NCBI GenBank assembly: GCA_015478945.1
Contig: JABUQX010118922.1
Coordinates: 10,001-42,636 of the forward strand
DNA from: Trachelipus rathkii
Lineage: Eukaryota; Arthropoda; Malacostraca; Isopoda; Trachelipodidae
DNA: 32,636 bases
Direction: 5' to 3'
The position numbers and the translations under genes were made by a program. The stretch's first letter is position 1, and each line of letters begins with the position of its first letter. Below are positions 1 to 10,840 of this stretch, piece after piece. The notes under the pieces were generated by a model. That model did no database searches. It was given only the letters and a program-made list of their open reading frames with translations, and was not told the DNA's origin.

Positions 1-17
1 CAAGGATATAGCTATCT

Positions 18-110
18 GCCAAAATTTTAAGGCATGAATTCATGCTTAACTACATTTATAAATTTATAAATTTTGAGATGCCAAAATACTAAGGCACAAA
101 TTTATGCTTA
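18..110. repeat. 31-bp direct repeat, two copies 62 bp apart
   Basis: Copy 1 is 18-48 and copy 2 is 80-110. They share 26 of 31 bases, both starting GCCAAAAT and ending ATGCTTA. The 31 bases after each copy are not convincingly alike, so the 62-bp period may be a spacing rather than a full tandem unit. Confidence 0.65.
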
Positions 111-414
111 GTCGCTAAGTATAGTTAATCACGGTTAACGTAGATTTTAAAGGGAAATAGCTACGAGATAGGTTAGTTAATTATCACTTTTTTGCTAATT
201 TTTACCTGTATTTATTTATATTTTTTTTTCATAAAATATTGCCTAAAAATATAGTATTAATTTATTTGCAAAGGATCGCCTAAAATAAGATATTAATCTT
301 TATATTTAAATATAAGGCATTTAACAGATTATTAACGTACTAACACAAAGAATTAGAGTCATTGTATTAATTTATACAGAATGCCGAAATAGTAATTATC
401 ATATGCATATATAA

Positions 415-434
415 ATATATATATATATATATAT
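415..434. repeat. (AT)10 microsatellite
   Basis: Uninterrupted AT dinucleotides over 20 bases. A shorter (TA)7 run lies at 558-571. Confidence 0.9.
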
Positions 435-601
435 CAGTATTAATTTATATAACGTAAAATTTTTGTCTAAAGCATTTAGTATTATTTACGTACATAAAAG
501 AAATTGCCATTAAAATATTATTATTTTAATAGTATAACCGCAGTATCAGTGTTAATTTATATATATATATAATTGTTAGTTGATGTAGGTATACATATTG
601 C

Positions 602-662
602 CAATATAAAAATGCCAAATAGTATATCGTTTTAACAATATAAAAACTGCCAAATAGTATAT
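602..662. repeat. near-perfect 26/27-bp tandem duplication
   Basis: The unit at 602-627 recurs at 636-662 with a single inserted C as the only difference. The 8-base spacer is CGTTTTAA. Each unit runs from CAATATAAAAA to TGCCAAATAGTATAT. This is the best-preserved pair of the TGCCAAATA word family that is scattered over the first 700 bases. Confidence 0.8.
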
Positions 663-1650
663 TAAAGTACTTACATAAAGTACTGAGAAATTAATATTAA
701 TTTATATTTGTATAAACATATAGTGCTATAAACACAGTATTGTTTAATATATACATAATTGTAGTTATATATATGTATATGTGTGAGGTGCCTAATATAT
801 AGAAGAATTTAGGACTAATTAGGTCCATTGCTCCCTCAATTTTGAGAGGTTAAGAAGCAGCACAGATTGCTGCACTTAGGTAAATTGCAGAGAAAGATTA
901 ATTCTATCCGAGCTGCTTACTCATCCATTTGGAGGAGTATGAGCTTAGCTTACATGGGTGAGGACACAGTCTAAAACCGCTGATAGGTCCGACCTCTCTG
1001 ATCAAGATAATTATTCTGTTCATGATAGAGGAAAGCCATGAGATAGTCCATTCAATTTGGAATGAAGAGGTATTTAAAAACTTACGTTAGGTTAAGCTAA
1101 AATCAAGATTCAAGGCTAGAAGGTGTTATTAAGAAGAAAATGGTGGATCAAACTTCAAAAGGAAATTGGACAGTCATTTTGAAGCATTGAAAAACCTAAC
1201 TTAGTACTAATATCACTAATAACCCACGATCGAGATTATCAAGCTTAGATAGTTTAGAGATAGTGAAGAGGTCAAGGGACAACCCATCAAACCTAGGAGG
1301 TGCGGGAATTATACCCGCAAGACGTCGTCTATCAATTAGTGAATTGGATGATGCCAAGAGGATCAAAAGGTCACTCTTGCGCCCCGCAAGTTGAAAGGAT
1401 TGATTCCAGCCACTTCTTAACTGTGGAAAACCGTACAGATAAATAGAAATATTATAGAAATTTTTTGTTCTATTCGTTAAATCAGAACAAATCTGGCACG
1501 AATAGCAGATAGGCACAAACGCATTGAGATATAGAGCCAATTAATAGTTCAAATCAGAAGTAATAGATTCAAAGGCGAGAAATAGCCATAGTTTATGGAA
1601 GAACATTTTATTTATGCTAGCCGCTAAACAACTTATATTAAATATTTTAG

Positions 1651-1654
<4 letters not shown>

Positions 1655-1710
<56 letters not shown>
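1655..1710. repeat. (AT)28 microsatellite
   Basis: A pure 56-base AT dinucleotide run. A frame through it would encode an alternating Tyr-Ile stretch, which is an artefact of the repeat and not a protein. It is self-complementary and so able to extrude as a cruciform. Its length is likely to vary between individuals or reads. Confidence 0.95.
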
Positions 1711-1715
<5 letters not shown>

Positions 1716-2261
1716 TATTCACTTCGATTGAGCATTGCTTACATAGATCAGGTAAAGGCAACTGACTATGAAAGAAAGTTGAGTAAGTATAGAATTGAGG
1801 CTGAAAGGCACAGCCGATTTAAATTTTAGGGTTAGGAAAACATAGAAAAAAAAATTATGTTGAAGAACATGATATTAATTCACCACAGCATAGTTAAGTT
1901 TCAGGAACCCAATTTTGTATATATTTTATTTATTCCCCATCGAATATAGGAAAATTGTAACATTATTGTATTTTTTCTAGAAAGCATTTTAAACTATCAT
2001 ATAAATAGCTTTCCATTCTTTATTGATACATGCCAGTAAAGCAAGGTACTTGGACCGCCTCGAACACTCATGCATGATTGTTCTTGATGGTGATTTGTAT
2101 AATTATAAAGTTTCCAGGACTCCGGTTTTATTTGTAAACTCGTGAGGATAGTACCGATGAAGAACTCAGACATTTTTGAAGGAGATTCTGAGGATAATAA
2201 GGCATTAGGGAAAACATGCTGTAGGGCCACCTATACAAAGATTGTAAATTTTAGGTGAAGG

Positions 2262-2403
2262 GGGTCCGAAGATTGATTCCAATTGCAAGTTAAATACCTG
2301 ATTAGGTTCGAGAAAGGACAAATGTTGTCCCATTTTAGCTCACTTACCCGTAAGACAGAGAGGTAAAGGATTTACCATCTGAGAATGAGCATTACTTGCA
2401 ACC
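2262..2403 (+). repeat. left copy of a possible dispersed repeat (partner near 31.64 kb)
   Basis: Four short blocks occur in the same order and orientation here and at 31637-31741. They are GGGTCC-A--ATTG (2262-2275), a 19-base block beginning CCCATTTTAGC (2329-2347, 17 of 19 identical to 31672-31690), GAGCATTA (2387-2394) and TGCAACC (2397-2403). Spacings between the blocks differ by up to a few tens of bases. The collinearity suggests shared ancestry. The short blocks alone could be chance. Confidence 0.35.
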
Positions 2404-5039
2404 CTTTGGTAAATATACAAAGGATGAAATAATTCCATCCCAAGCGTGCATAGTCATTCAATGGGAATATAGTTACATACTTGTAAGGGGGTCACAGTTA
2501 TAAGTGAAATGTGAGTCCAATCTTCCTGATTGATTCAGATATCTTGGATTCTATTAAGGAGATATGGAATGGTCCATATTCGATTATGATCAGGTGGGAA
2601 CTAGAAATGATGAGGCAATGTAGAGAGAAGGTACCGGTGCTGTGGTGATCATACTGCTACACATAATGATGTGTAGAACCTCTTGGAAAGAAAGAGTAGA
2701 CGTAGGAAGTACGAGAAAAGGAAAACTCGGAAAATACGCTGATCCAAATTGATGATAGTCTCTGAAAAGGAACTTCATCGCACAACTCTAATGCACTTAG
2801 GGTAAACGTTAATGGCACTATGACGTTAAGTGTCCACCATCTTAAAAGTCGCAAGTATCATCGCGCATATGAGTAGAAGATACAGAGTTAATAGAAGAAG
2901 AGGAAAACTGGAATTGCCCAAGGAAGCTGCATTTCAAGCATAAGCGAATACCTTCTGAGGGAACAGAGATTAAAAATGCTAAATTTTCAGCTTTTCTAAT
3001 TCTAATAAGAAGCAAAGTTCTTCAGACTCATCTGATTGATATATAGAAGGAAGCCAAATATTTGTGGAAAAGGAAGAGGTAAAAGACTGTTGACAAACAT
3101 CCATTGTCACTCTTATCGAAGTAGTAACTTCAACTCTAAAACTCTCTATATAATACAAGCATGAAGCTGACTACGCAGAATCAATCGAAAGTTTCATCTG
3201 ATCATACCAACCGCCTATCTTTGTGAACAAAGAAAGAACAAAATCCAAGAAATTGCGAGCGAAGTACAAGCAAACTAAAGATTTTAAAGGCTCGAGAGGT
3301 GTAACTCTAGTTTTGATCTTTCAAAGCGACACGAGATATGACGCACGGTATTTATTTAAGATCGAAAGAATACAGATGAATGCAGGTTATAATGTAAAGA
3401 AGTAATATTGAACACATGATGCATATAGAAAGGCATAAAGTAACATTTAGAAAATACCATTTGAATTCATATAAAATATCACCAAAACCCTGCAGAACTA
3501 CAACAGCAATAAAGAACGATATCAGCAGATCACACATTAAGATACTTTTAATAATTAAAGAAGCCTTCAAAGCAGAAAGAAATTGAATAGAGAAATCAGT
3601 CCATGAAGAAGATTATTGAAAATAATTTCTTTATGTAGTCTGTTATTTCTTCTCCTGGCTTAACGAGAGAAAGGACAGGCGAGGTAGAGAGATTGTTGCA
3701 AAATAGCACTCACATTGGACACAGTAGAAGTATAAATAATGAAGCTTAAGAGAAATGAAACTGCTAAGACGAAAGTAACAGAACATAATGATAAATTTTG
3801 AAGTAAGCTCACCCAAAGGGGTAGAATGAGCACATCAGTCAACTGTCTGGTTCCAATATGAAGAAAGCCTCTATATATGTATAAATAATGATATATGAGT
3901 TCTCTTCATATGATAACCTCTCAGTATTATTCAGCGGATCAATTACTCTTAAGGATAAAGAACCAGATTACAGTTTATTCAGTTTTATCCATCGGATCAA
4001 ATACACATTGATCGGGAAGAAAAGATTGATGGATTCAAATACTTAAGGAACCGCAGAAGAAACCTTAACTATCTCTCTAATGATTGTTGAAATGTAGAAG
4101 AAACATTTATGCTAAGAAGTTCAGCAAGGAATACAGATATGAGTAAACTCATAGGAAAATCTTAAAGATGAGATTGATGGCGAAGAAGCCAGAAGCACTA
4201 TAAGATAAATAGGATCATCCGAACTTCTCAATCTGAAATTTGACATTGTTGAAGGATACGAGAAAGTGCACGTTCAACTATCCAGATGCATTGCTCCAAA
4301 TGGAAGAAAAAACCAAATAATAACAAAAGAAATTTATAGTAATAAACCTTAAGTTCGCAAACATCTTCTACTGATATACTTCAAAACGCATGTATATAGG
4401 AACTGACTTTACAACTATTTAATCTGATAAATTTTAAAAATATAAGGAAAGATATAGATGGATTCAGGACAAAGGTAGTTAGCCCAGTAAGAGAACCTGT
4501 GTATCCATAGTAATGTAAAGTCAAAACATCTTTAGGAAAAAGATAGAAACATTGATTCGATACTTTAAAGTCATAAGAAGACAGCAGTAAAAGTTAATGT
4601 TGAACAAGTACAAGAAAGAAAACAACTTTCTTTTAGAAGAAAATAAATTTAGAAGAAGCATTCCTAGTAATAAGAGCAAAGAATGAATGTAAGATAGTTT
4701 AAAGAGTACCGTCGTTCTAAATCAGAAAAACTGATTCAAAAGCAAAGTAGAATTAAAAGCGTAAAGTTTATACCTGACTTCAGATTCTAATGAATTAAAT
4801 TTAGAGTACCTTAAGTTTGAAGTCGCATATAATTTAAAGACTCATGTATAGCCTCAATTAGTTTAGAAAACAAGATAAATATGTTAGATTATTTTAACAC
4901 TTAACCAGAAGATACTGTCTTCATTTCAACAGTATATTAATGTCTTCGCGTAGTTTAGATTGATTAAAATCAGTTTAACTAGAGAACATTATGTAAAGAA
5001 AAGATGGTGATTATTTACATTAAGTATTTGTTACTTCTT

Positions 5040-7900
5040 TTTAACACATTCTTCTTTTTTTTTTCTTTTCACATTTTGTCAATACATAATGATCCAGCGT
5101 ATAAAAGATAACAAATTTCAAAGATAATTTATCTTATTAACGTAAATATGAGTGGTAATTTGAATAAAATAATAATATTTGAATTTGAATAATATTTGAT
5201 CAATGCATAATAAATGTCTAGTGTAAGTCATAATGACCATAAAATTCTCATTTTTTCAACGTCAAATATGATCATCAAACACGATGACACACATCAAGTT
5301 TTAATAGTATGAACATTACATTGTCACCACTAACTGATTTTAACACATCTCATACAAATTTGTTTAAGATTACATACAAAACAAGGTTACAGACTTATCA
5401 TTAGTCATTACAAATTACTTGTAACTTTAAAAATATATGAATGAAAGAGTTAAAATTCTAACACATTTAGAACTTTCTGGTTACACAAGGGGCAGGTAAC
5501 GATAATTAGTTTGACTTACATACCACGATTTGTTATTTCATTAATATAACAACATTTAAATATTTTACAATTAAAGTAAAAATCTCGTACATGTAAATTT
5601 CATAACCGTAAAGCTAGTACACATATATATGTTCATGTACTCACAAAAATACGATTTTTTTTTCAGAAGATACACAATTGTGTATGAATGAGACCTGTGT
5701 ACGAACTATGAGATATACATAACTTGATTCATATGTGGGCATTGCGTACATATTTGAAAGTAATTCCTACATATGGAGCATTATGTGTATATGTAAACGA
5801 CATAGAAACATTTATCTATTAATTAACTTCACAAGAAACAGACACCAAACATATTAGGTACTTTACCTACACCAACTTATTACCAAGTGCTTTCGAGTAA
5901 AGTCACATGTTTGCAGACTATTAAATCAACATGGGAAATTACTCGAGGACACTTGTTTATAGTTTACTTCAGCATGATAGCGTATCCCACAAATTTCCTA
6001 ATTATTTTTATAAATAATATCCCTGTTCAATTAGAAAAGTTAATGAAAAGAAAAGTTAAAGATTTCCTTAACAATTTTAACAAATTTAAAACAATTTTAA
6101 TAATTCTTAACAATTTAAATATTGTCCCTGTTCATCATATTATAATAATCCCTATTATAAATATATTTTAATGAAAATACAGATTTCTAGAAACGAAATA
6201 CGGGAAGATTTTCCTAAGAATTTACTTTATTTTTTTGGAATTTTCTTTTATTTCATTATTATATTTCAATGTTAATAACATTTTATATCACAATGTTCAC
6301 AACTTTATAGCCAATTAACAGTTCACAGAACATTTAACAACATGCAAAGAATGTTTCAAGACATCAAATTCAGTCACGATAGACTCACTTTTTGCAACAT
6401 GTAACGAACATACACAATAGCATTTATCATTGCACTTGATTACAATTTACAACGCACTTGATTGCAATTTACAACAATCAACAATGACATTTACAGTCAA
6501 TATCATTCATTAAGTTTCTTTTAATACCAAATTCTTTGAAATTTACAAATTTTTTTTACATATATAAGACATGTAAATCTTTCCAATCTTTTAAAAGGAA
6601 CCCCATACTTGCTGCGCCGATATTTCTTTTTTTTAATAGTTATAGAGGGGACACCACAGGCCGAAAATGGGATACTTCCAAAAGATACCAAAGGGAAGAG
6701 AAAAGGCTTGACGAAGGGACGGAAAAGGATTTCGACTCATCACCAACGAAGATTCCACATTATGGAACTCAAAGCCGGAAACCAGTTTCATCATCTAGGA
6801 TGTGGTGTATAACTTATATTTTTTGATTTTGTCAGCAACTTTTACTTATATTTTTTAATGTAATTTTTGATTGTTTTTTTAATTTTTAGTCTTTAAATCT
6901 AAATTTGTAGTTTTAAATTTTTTTTTTTAAAGACGGAACCAATATTTTATCCACTTGTTGTGGTTGCTTAAAACAGCTTGAGGCATTGCTAACAGATGTA
7001 GGACCCATATTAAATTAATAATGGATATTTTAGAACTATAACGAAGAAAATCCATATTCCCGAAAATAAAAGATTTTTCTCACGGCTATCGATAATTTTC
7101 ACCACGGTTTTTTCCCTAAAGGCGGTTTTCCCCAATGTGTCCACACAATAAGAATTTTCAATATTATATTTTTTCTTTTTGGCATAAAAAGTTTTGAAAA
7201 TCCGCCGGGACGGATTACCCATCCTATTGCATGAAGATTTCGGATAAAACAACTAAGTGGGGTATTAAAAAGATACAAGGATACTTGGGGCATACAAGCT
7301 CCATTATGTTTCCCACCCCTAGTCAACACTAGTATACCAAAAGGGCAAAAACGATAGTTCTAATTTTATTCAAGATGAAACCAAATCGAAAAACGTAAAA
7401 ACTCTAAGTCCTTAACAAAAAACTTAGAAACTTTTCAATAAACACTTCCACTTCAATAAAAATTAATAAAAACGTTTTTTAATTTTTTAACTTGAAAGAA
7501 GTTAGTAAACTTTTAAAGACGAAAAACGCGATCTCCTAGAGGAAACAAAACTTAAAATTTGAATTCATTTAACTCAATTTTAAATTATTATTTTTAAATA
7601 AAAATAATCTTAATACCCGTCAACCCCAATACTAACGTTTACAGTTTTGGTAACGTAAGTAGACAAAAAAGCAGTTTAATTTTAAATCTATTCTATTATT
7701 TTGAAAGACTATTCCCTCATTTTAAAAGTTTATTTAATTTTAAATATTGCGAATTTTCAGAATTTTTGACAATTGCATATAGAAAAATCTTTACCTTTCG
7801 AGATAAAATCATTAATATTGTATTTTTTTTTAAAATTTTTTTATTGTTTGTAAATTTCGAAGCCATTTTTAGTTTTTAACAAAGATTTAACTTTGAAATA
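5040..7900. other. AT-rich, strand-balanced non-genic stretch
   Basis: At about 5.03 kb the + strand changes from purine-biased to balanced (31 purines of 60 at 5341-5400), just at a pyrimidine tract with T10 at 5055-5064. The longest open + frame (5887-6171, 94 codons) starts on GTG, is Ile/Asn/Lys-rich and looks like AT-rich chance sequence. Another open frame near 6536-6826 resembles nothing I know. I see no RNA gene. Confidence 0.4.
6432..6475. repeat. 22-bp perfect-period tandem duplication
   Basis: Units 6432-6453 and 6454-6475 abut exactly and differ at one base (A versus G). Each unit starts GCACTTGATT and ends CAATTTACAAC. The near identity points to a fairly recent slippage or duplication event. 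Confidence 0.9.
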
Positions 7901-7904
7901 ACAA

Positions 7905-8660
7905 TAATGAGGATATAATAACAATAAAAAAAAATAATAATACAATAATTAATTAATATAATAATTAATAATAATAATAAATAAAAATTTAATAAGAATA
8001 CATAATAAAATTAATAATAATCAATAATAATATATATTTAAATAATAATTCGATATTAATATTAATAATAATAATATAATAATATATTATTAATAAGAAA
8101 TATAAGGTTATAAATAAATTATTCATTTCGCTTAACAATAATAAATAATAGAAAGGAAATTGCCTTCTAAACACGATTTCTAGGACATTAATACAAGTAT
8201 TAGCATCACGAGATATTTATAACTACGTCATTTTAACGTCATTTTATTAGGTCAATCGCACGCAGAGTAATATATATTTATTTGTTTTAGGCATAACCAA
8301 TAAAACTTAATCTATATTATGTATATAAGTAGATAAATACGAATAATATAGTATATTAACTATATATATAATAAATCTTCTTTATAATAAATATATAATA
8401 TATATATATTATATATAATAGCGAGTATTATATATGCAACGAATGAACATATTAGAAATATATTATAATATAAGATATAATTATATATATATATAGATAT
8501 GATGTATTATAAAGTGTAACAAATAGATATATAGATAGTATATATATTATTATATATATTAATATAATAATATAAATTAATATATAAGTATATATAATTA
8601 GTAATTAATTATATACTATTATGTATAGTATATATTAGTTATATAATAATAAATAAAATA
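7905..8660. repeat. AT-only / AAT-type low-complexity tract
   Basis: A tract of imperfect (AAT)n, (ATAATA)n and (AT)n. In 8041-8100 only 3 of 60 bases are G or C. It breaks at about 8140-8300 and resumes at about 8310-8660 as TATA-rich DNA. Minus frames through it are Ile/Tyr/Leu-rich and have no coding meaning. Confidence 0.85.
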
Positions 8661-8709
8661 TATAATACTTCCAGTGAATTTTTTAGTAAATGTTATTTAT
8701 TTACATTTA

Positions 8710-8744
8710 CAGCTAAACCCAAACCTCCTCTGGGTTCTTAGTTG
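8710..8744. other. short imperfect hairpin
   Basis: The arm CAGCTAAACCCA (8710-8721) pairs with TGGGTTCTTAGTTG (8731-8744), with one mismatch and a 2-base bulge, around a 9-base loop. It stands out because it is the GC-richest patch beside the AT-only tract. It could be the tip of a small non-autonomous element or chance. Confidence 0.3.
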
Positions 8745-9078
8745 CCATGTTGTTTTTTATTTTCGGAAAATTTCACGTTCCCGAAAGTTTCGGTAAGTTC
8801 ATAAAGTTAGGTAGTTTCCAAAATTTCACTATTCATAGTCTTATGTATATTTAGAATTTGATTTTTTCATTTGAGTTAAAAAGAAAAGATTAGACACTTC
8901 CAATATTAAGCAATAAAACACTTTGCAAATAATTAAATATTGTATTAAAATTAGAAACTGACCAAACTAGTACCATTGAATAACAATAGAGTAAAGAAGT
9001 GGTAAATGTTAGACCACAAGAAAAATATATGCTTATATAAATAAACCTTACATTAATTGAAAATTAAATTAAAGAAGA

Positions 9079-9252
9079 ATGGTCTTTGACCAAACCTATG
9101 AAAGGGCAGTCGAGAAGCAAACCTTCCTTGGAATGAAGGATCTGGAGTTATCTTCATTTATAACCTTAAAAAAGAAGAAAAGGTGTGATGAGTTAATGGA
9201 TTCGCTGAACAAAAAATTGAACCCAAACCAGGCATTAAATACCCGACTTTAA
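9079..9252 (+). CDS. candidate 57-residue ORF or exon relic, unknown function
   Basis: I do not recognise this product. An ATG at 9079 follows an in-frame stop at 9070-9072, and the frame runs 57 codons to TAA at 9250. The peptide has balanced composition, with charged residues throughout, a Lys-Lys-Lys-Lys-Arg run near residue 37, no signal peptide and no membrane segment, unlike the Ile/Tyr-rich frames around it. Downstream (9250-9575), short open pieces of 15 to 32 codons continue in other frames, which would fit a decayed or frameshifted gene or several exons. At about 35% GC, a 57-codon frame is expected by chance somewhere in the window, so this is only a lead. Confidence 0.2.
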   Translation: MVFDQTYERAVEKQTFLGMKDLELSSFITLKKKKRCDELMDSLNKKLNPNQALNTRL

Positions 9253-9610
9253 AAAGACTTCTTGACTTAAAACAAACTCGCAGCGGCCCGGAATAAACTG
9301 ATTTTTACCTTCCTAAAAAATAATTAGAAAAGAAATATTATATAATTAATTAAATATACATAAGCTGGGTGTACCACATAAAGCAGCAGGACTTCAACAA
9401 GCTGACACTTTCTGAATCAGAAGGAACAACTCAAAAATAATAAGGTAGGTTAATTGGCCAACGTCCAAATGACGTGCAGAACATTTGTAGAACAACTCCT
9501 TAAGAATTACAGTCTATCATGCACAAAAGGAAGCTTTCAAAACTTCCAATAACAAACCGTGCACGCCACTCGGGGACCAGGATTTATATATGATAATTTA
9601 ATTAATTTTT

Positions 9611-9616
<6 letters not shown>

Positions 9617-9647
<31 letters not shown>

Positions 9648-9834
9648 TATATACTTATAGATATATAGTATAAGATATATAGTATTATATATAATATAGT
9701 ATAAATATACTTATATATATATGATTAATATATATTAATATAATTATATTTATATATATATATATGATATATATATATATATTATATATTAAATATATTA
9801 TATACTATATATATATATTATAATATTATATATA

Positions 9835-9867
<33 letters not shown>

Positions 9868-9970
9868 ATATATATATTATATAACATATATATCATATAT
9901 AATATATATAATATTATATGATATATATAATATTATGATATATTATAATATATATATAATATTATATATA
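9617..9970. repeat. (TA)14 followed by a long AT-only tract
   Basis: A pure (TA)14 at 9617-9644 is followed by about 325 bases of almost only A and T, made of TATATA/ATAATA permutations and many self-complementary stretches. It is prone to melting, to cruciform formation and to assembly length error. Confidence 0.9.
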
Positions 9971-10315
9971 TGAATTCTCTGCCCCACCATATGTCATAGG
10001 GGGCTAAATAAATTTTACTAGGCATTCAGAAGATGGTTAGACAGAAAAAATTAAAAGTTTATAAGCAACATATGTTGAATATCACTAATTTTCTGTGTTG
10101 TAAATAAAAATAGTTTTTTTTTAAAAATGAAGCGTAACCTCATAGGGACAAGTAAGATCATGTGTAAAATTCCTACTCTTAAGAAGTAAATACACAAAAT
10201 TTTTATTACATATTTAAAGTTAAAACCGTACGTAAACCAAGGAATCTCCTATAAATCCATGAATCTGATGAAAATTGAAACGTATAAACCTTTACAACTT
10301 TGAGGCGGTGGCCGT

Positions 10316-10442
10316 GAAAATTTTATAAGAGTGGTGTCACCGGAAGTTGATAAATTTTCAATGCTACTTTGAACCCTTAAAAAGCACCTTCAATAAAGGA
10401 GATGTGAGAAATTTCCTTGGAGCCCTGAACACAAAATCCTAG
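10316..10442 (+). pseudogene. possible relic of a Ty3/Gypsy-type polymerase segment
   Basis: Two adjacent open pieces in different frames recall, in order, the end of the reverse transcriptase and its connection to RNase H in Gypsy-type elements. The first (open until TGA at 10370) reads F-I-R-V-V-S-P-E, compared with the family pattern F-L-G-x-V-V-S-x-E-G. The second (10371-10439, TAG at 10440) reads D-V-R-N-F-L-G, compared with V-R-x-F-L-G. The spacing between them, about 26 codons, is somewhat shorter than usual. The tyrosine-arginine motif that should follow F-L-G is missing, and I found no active-site, RNase H or integrase trace nearby. A run of 12 A's at 10469-10480 follows. If real, it is a broken fragment. 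Chance similarity is a serious alternative. Confidence 0.18.
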
Positions 10443-10625
10443 AATTTATATAATACATATTCAACATTAAAAAAAAAAAACCTGAGATATTGACATAGAA
10501 CAATTTGATCCTCCCATTAAAGGAGCATATAAAAAAGAGTCTTGAGAAAGGGGGAACCGTATCGGCAAGAGGAAAATGTGACGGAAAAGACTATTTGCAA
10601 CTAGCCTTTCGCCATATACTCGTGC

Positions 10626-10793
10626 ATATATATATATATAGTATATATATATATATATATATAATATATATATAATATATATTATATAATATATATTATA
10701 TAAATAATATATATATAATATATTATATATATATATATATATATAATATATATATTATATATATATATATATATATTATATTATAATATATAT
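10626..10793. repeat. AT-only tract, 168 bp
   Basis: Almost pure A/T dinucleotide and ATAATA permutations, with a single G at about 10641. It is highly self-complementary. It ends directly at a TATCGG word and is followed within 25 bases by the C8/G6 inverted repeat. Confidence 0.9.
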
Positions 10794-10800
10794 CGGTAAA

Positions 10801-10840
10801 AACGTACTATAACGGGCCCCCCCCGGAACGGGGGGACGTT
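10801..10840. other. C8/G6 inverted repeat
   Basis: Outer arms AACGT (10801-10805) and ACGTT (10836-10840) enclose C8 (10817-10824) and G6 (10830-10835), with GGAAC between them. The left side carries an extra 11 bases. It sits immediately beside the AT-only tract, giving an abrupt change from 0% to very high GC. Confidence 0.55.

Larger units (their letters stand above)
1..800. other. AT-rich non-genic DNA with decayed short repeats
   Basis: There is no open frame worth naming here. The stretch is very AT-rich and keeps returning to variants of two words, TGCCNAAATA and ATTAATTTAT (near 18, 80, 239, 277, 383, 504, 613 and 648). This suggests a small, strongly diverged repeat family or satellite. 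Two better-preserved copies are listed separately. The copies differ by substitutions and small indels, so the array, if it is one, is old. Confidence 0.5.
800..5040. other. AT-rich, mildly purine-biased stretch without a recognisable gene
   Basis: About 4.2 kb with no frame I can assign. GC is higher than in the first 800 bases and the + strand is moderately purine-rich (41 of 60 bases at 4561-4620). An open + frame of 64 codons without a start codon lies at 1200-1391 and is overlapped by an open minus frame. Neither resembles a family I know. A perfect 6-bp hairpin (TGCGGG / CCCGCA, loop AATTATA) sits at 1301-1319 inside them. The texture is that of old, decayed transposable-element DNA, but no domain supports a class. 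Confidence 0.4.

Noticed and set aside
1086..1096. TTAGG-like word as arthropod telomeric repeat
   Set aside because: A single occurrence, not an array.
1614..1829. 71-codon + frame
   Set aside because: It is driven by the (AT)28 run, giving alternating Tyr-Ile. It is an artefact of the microsatellite.
2303..2316. GGTTCGA as a tRNA B-box (also near 21345)
   Set aside because: The box lacks its closing CC, and no A-box, anticodon arm or acceptor stem can be placed around it.
4022..4048. K-I-D-G-F-K-Y-L, resembling the F-K-Y-L-G segment of LINE polymerases
   Set aside because: Only eight residues match and no supporting motif is present upstream or downstream, so chance is the likelier cause.
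5887..6171. 94-codon + frame as a membrane protein
   Set aside because: It has a GTG start and an Ile/Asn/Lys/Leu composition expected from AT-rich DNA, with no motif. The hydrophobic parts follow from T-rich codons.
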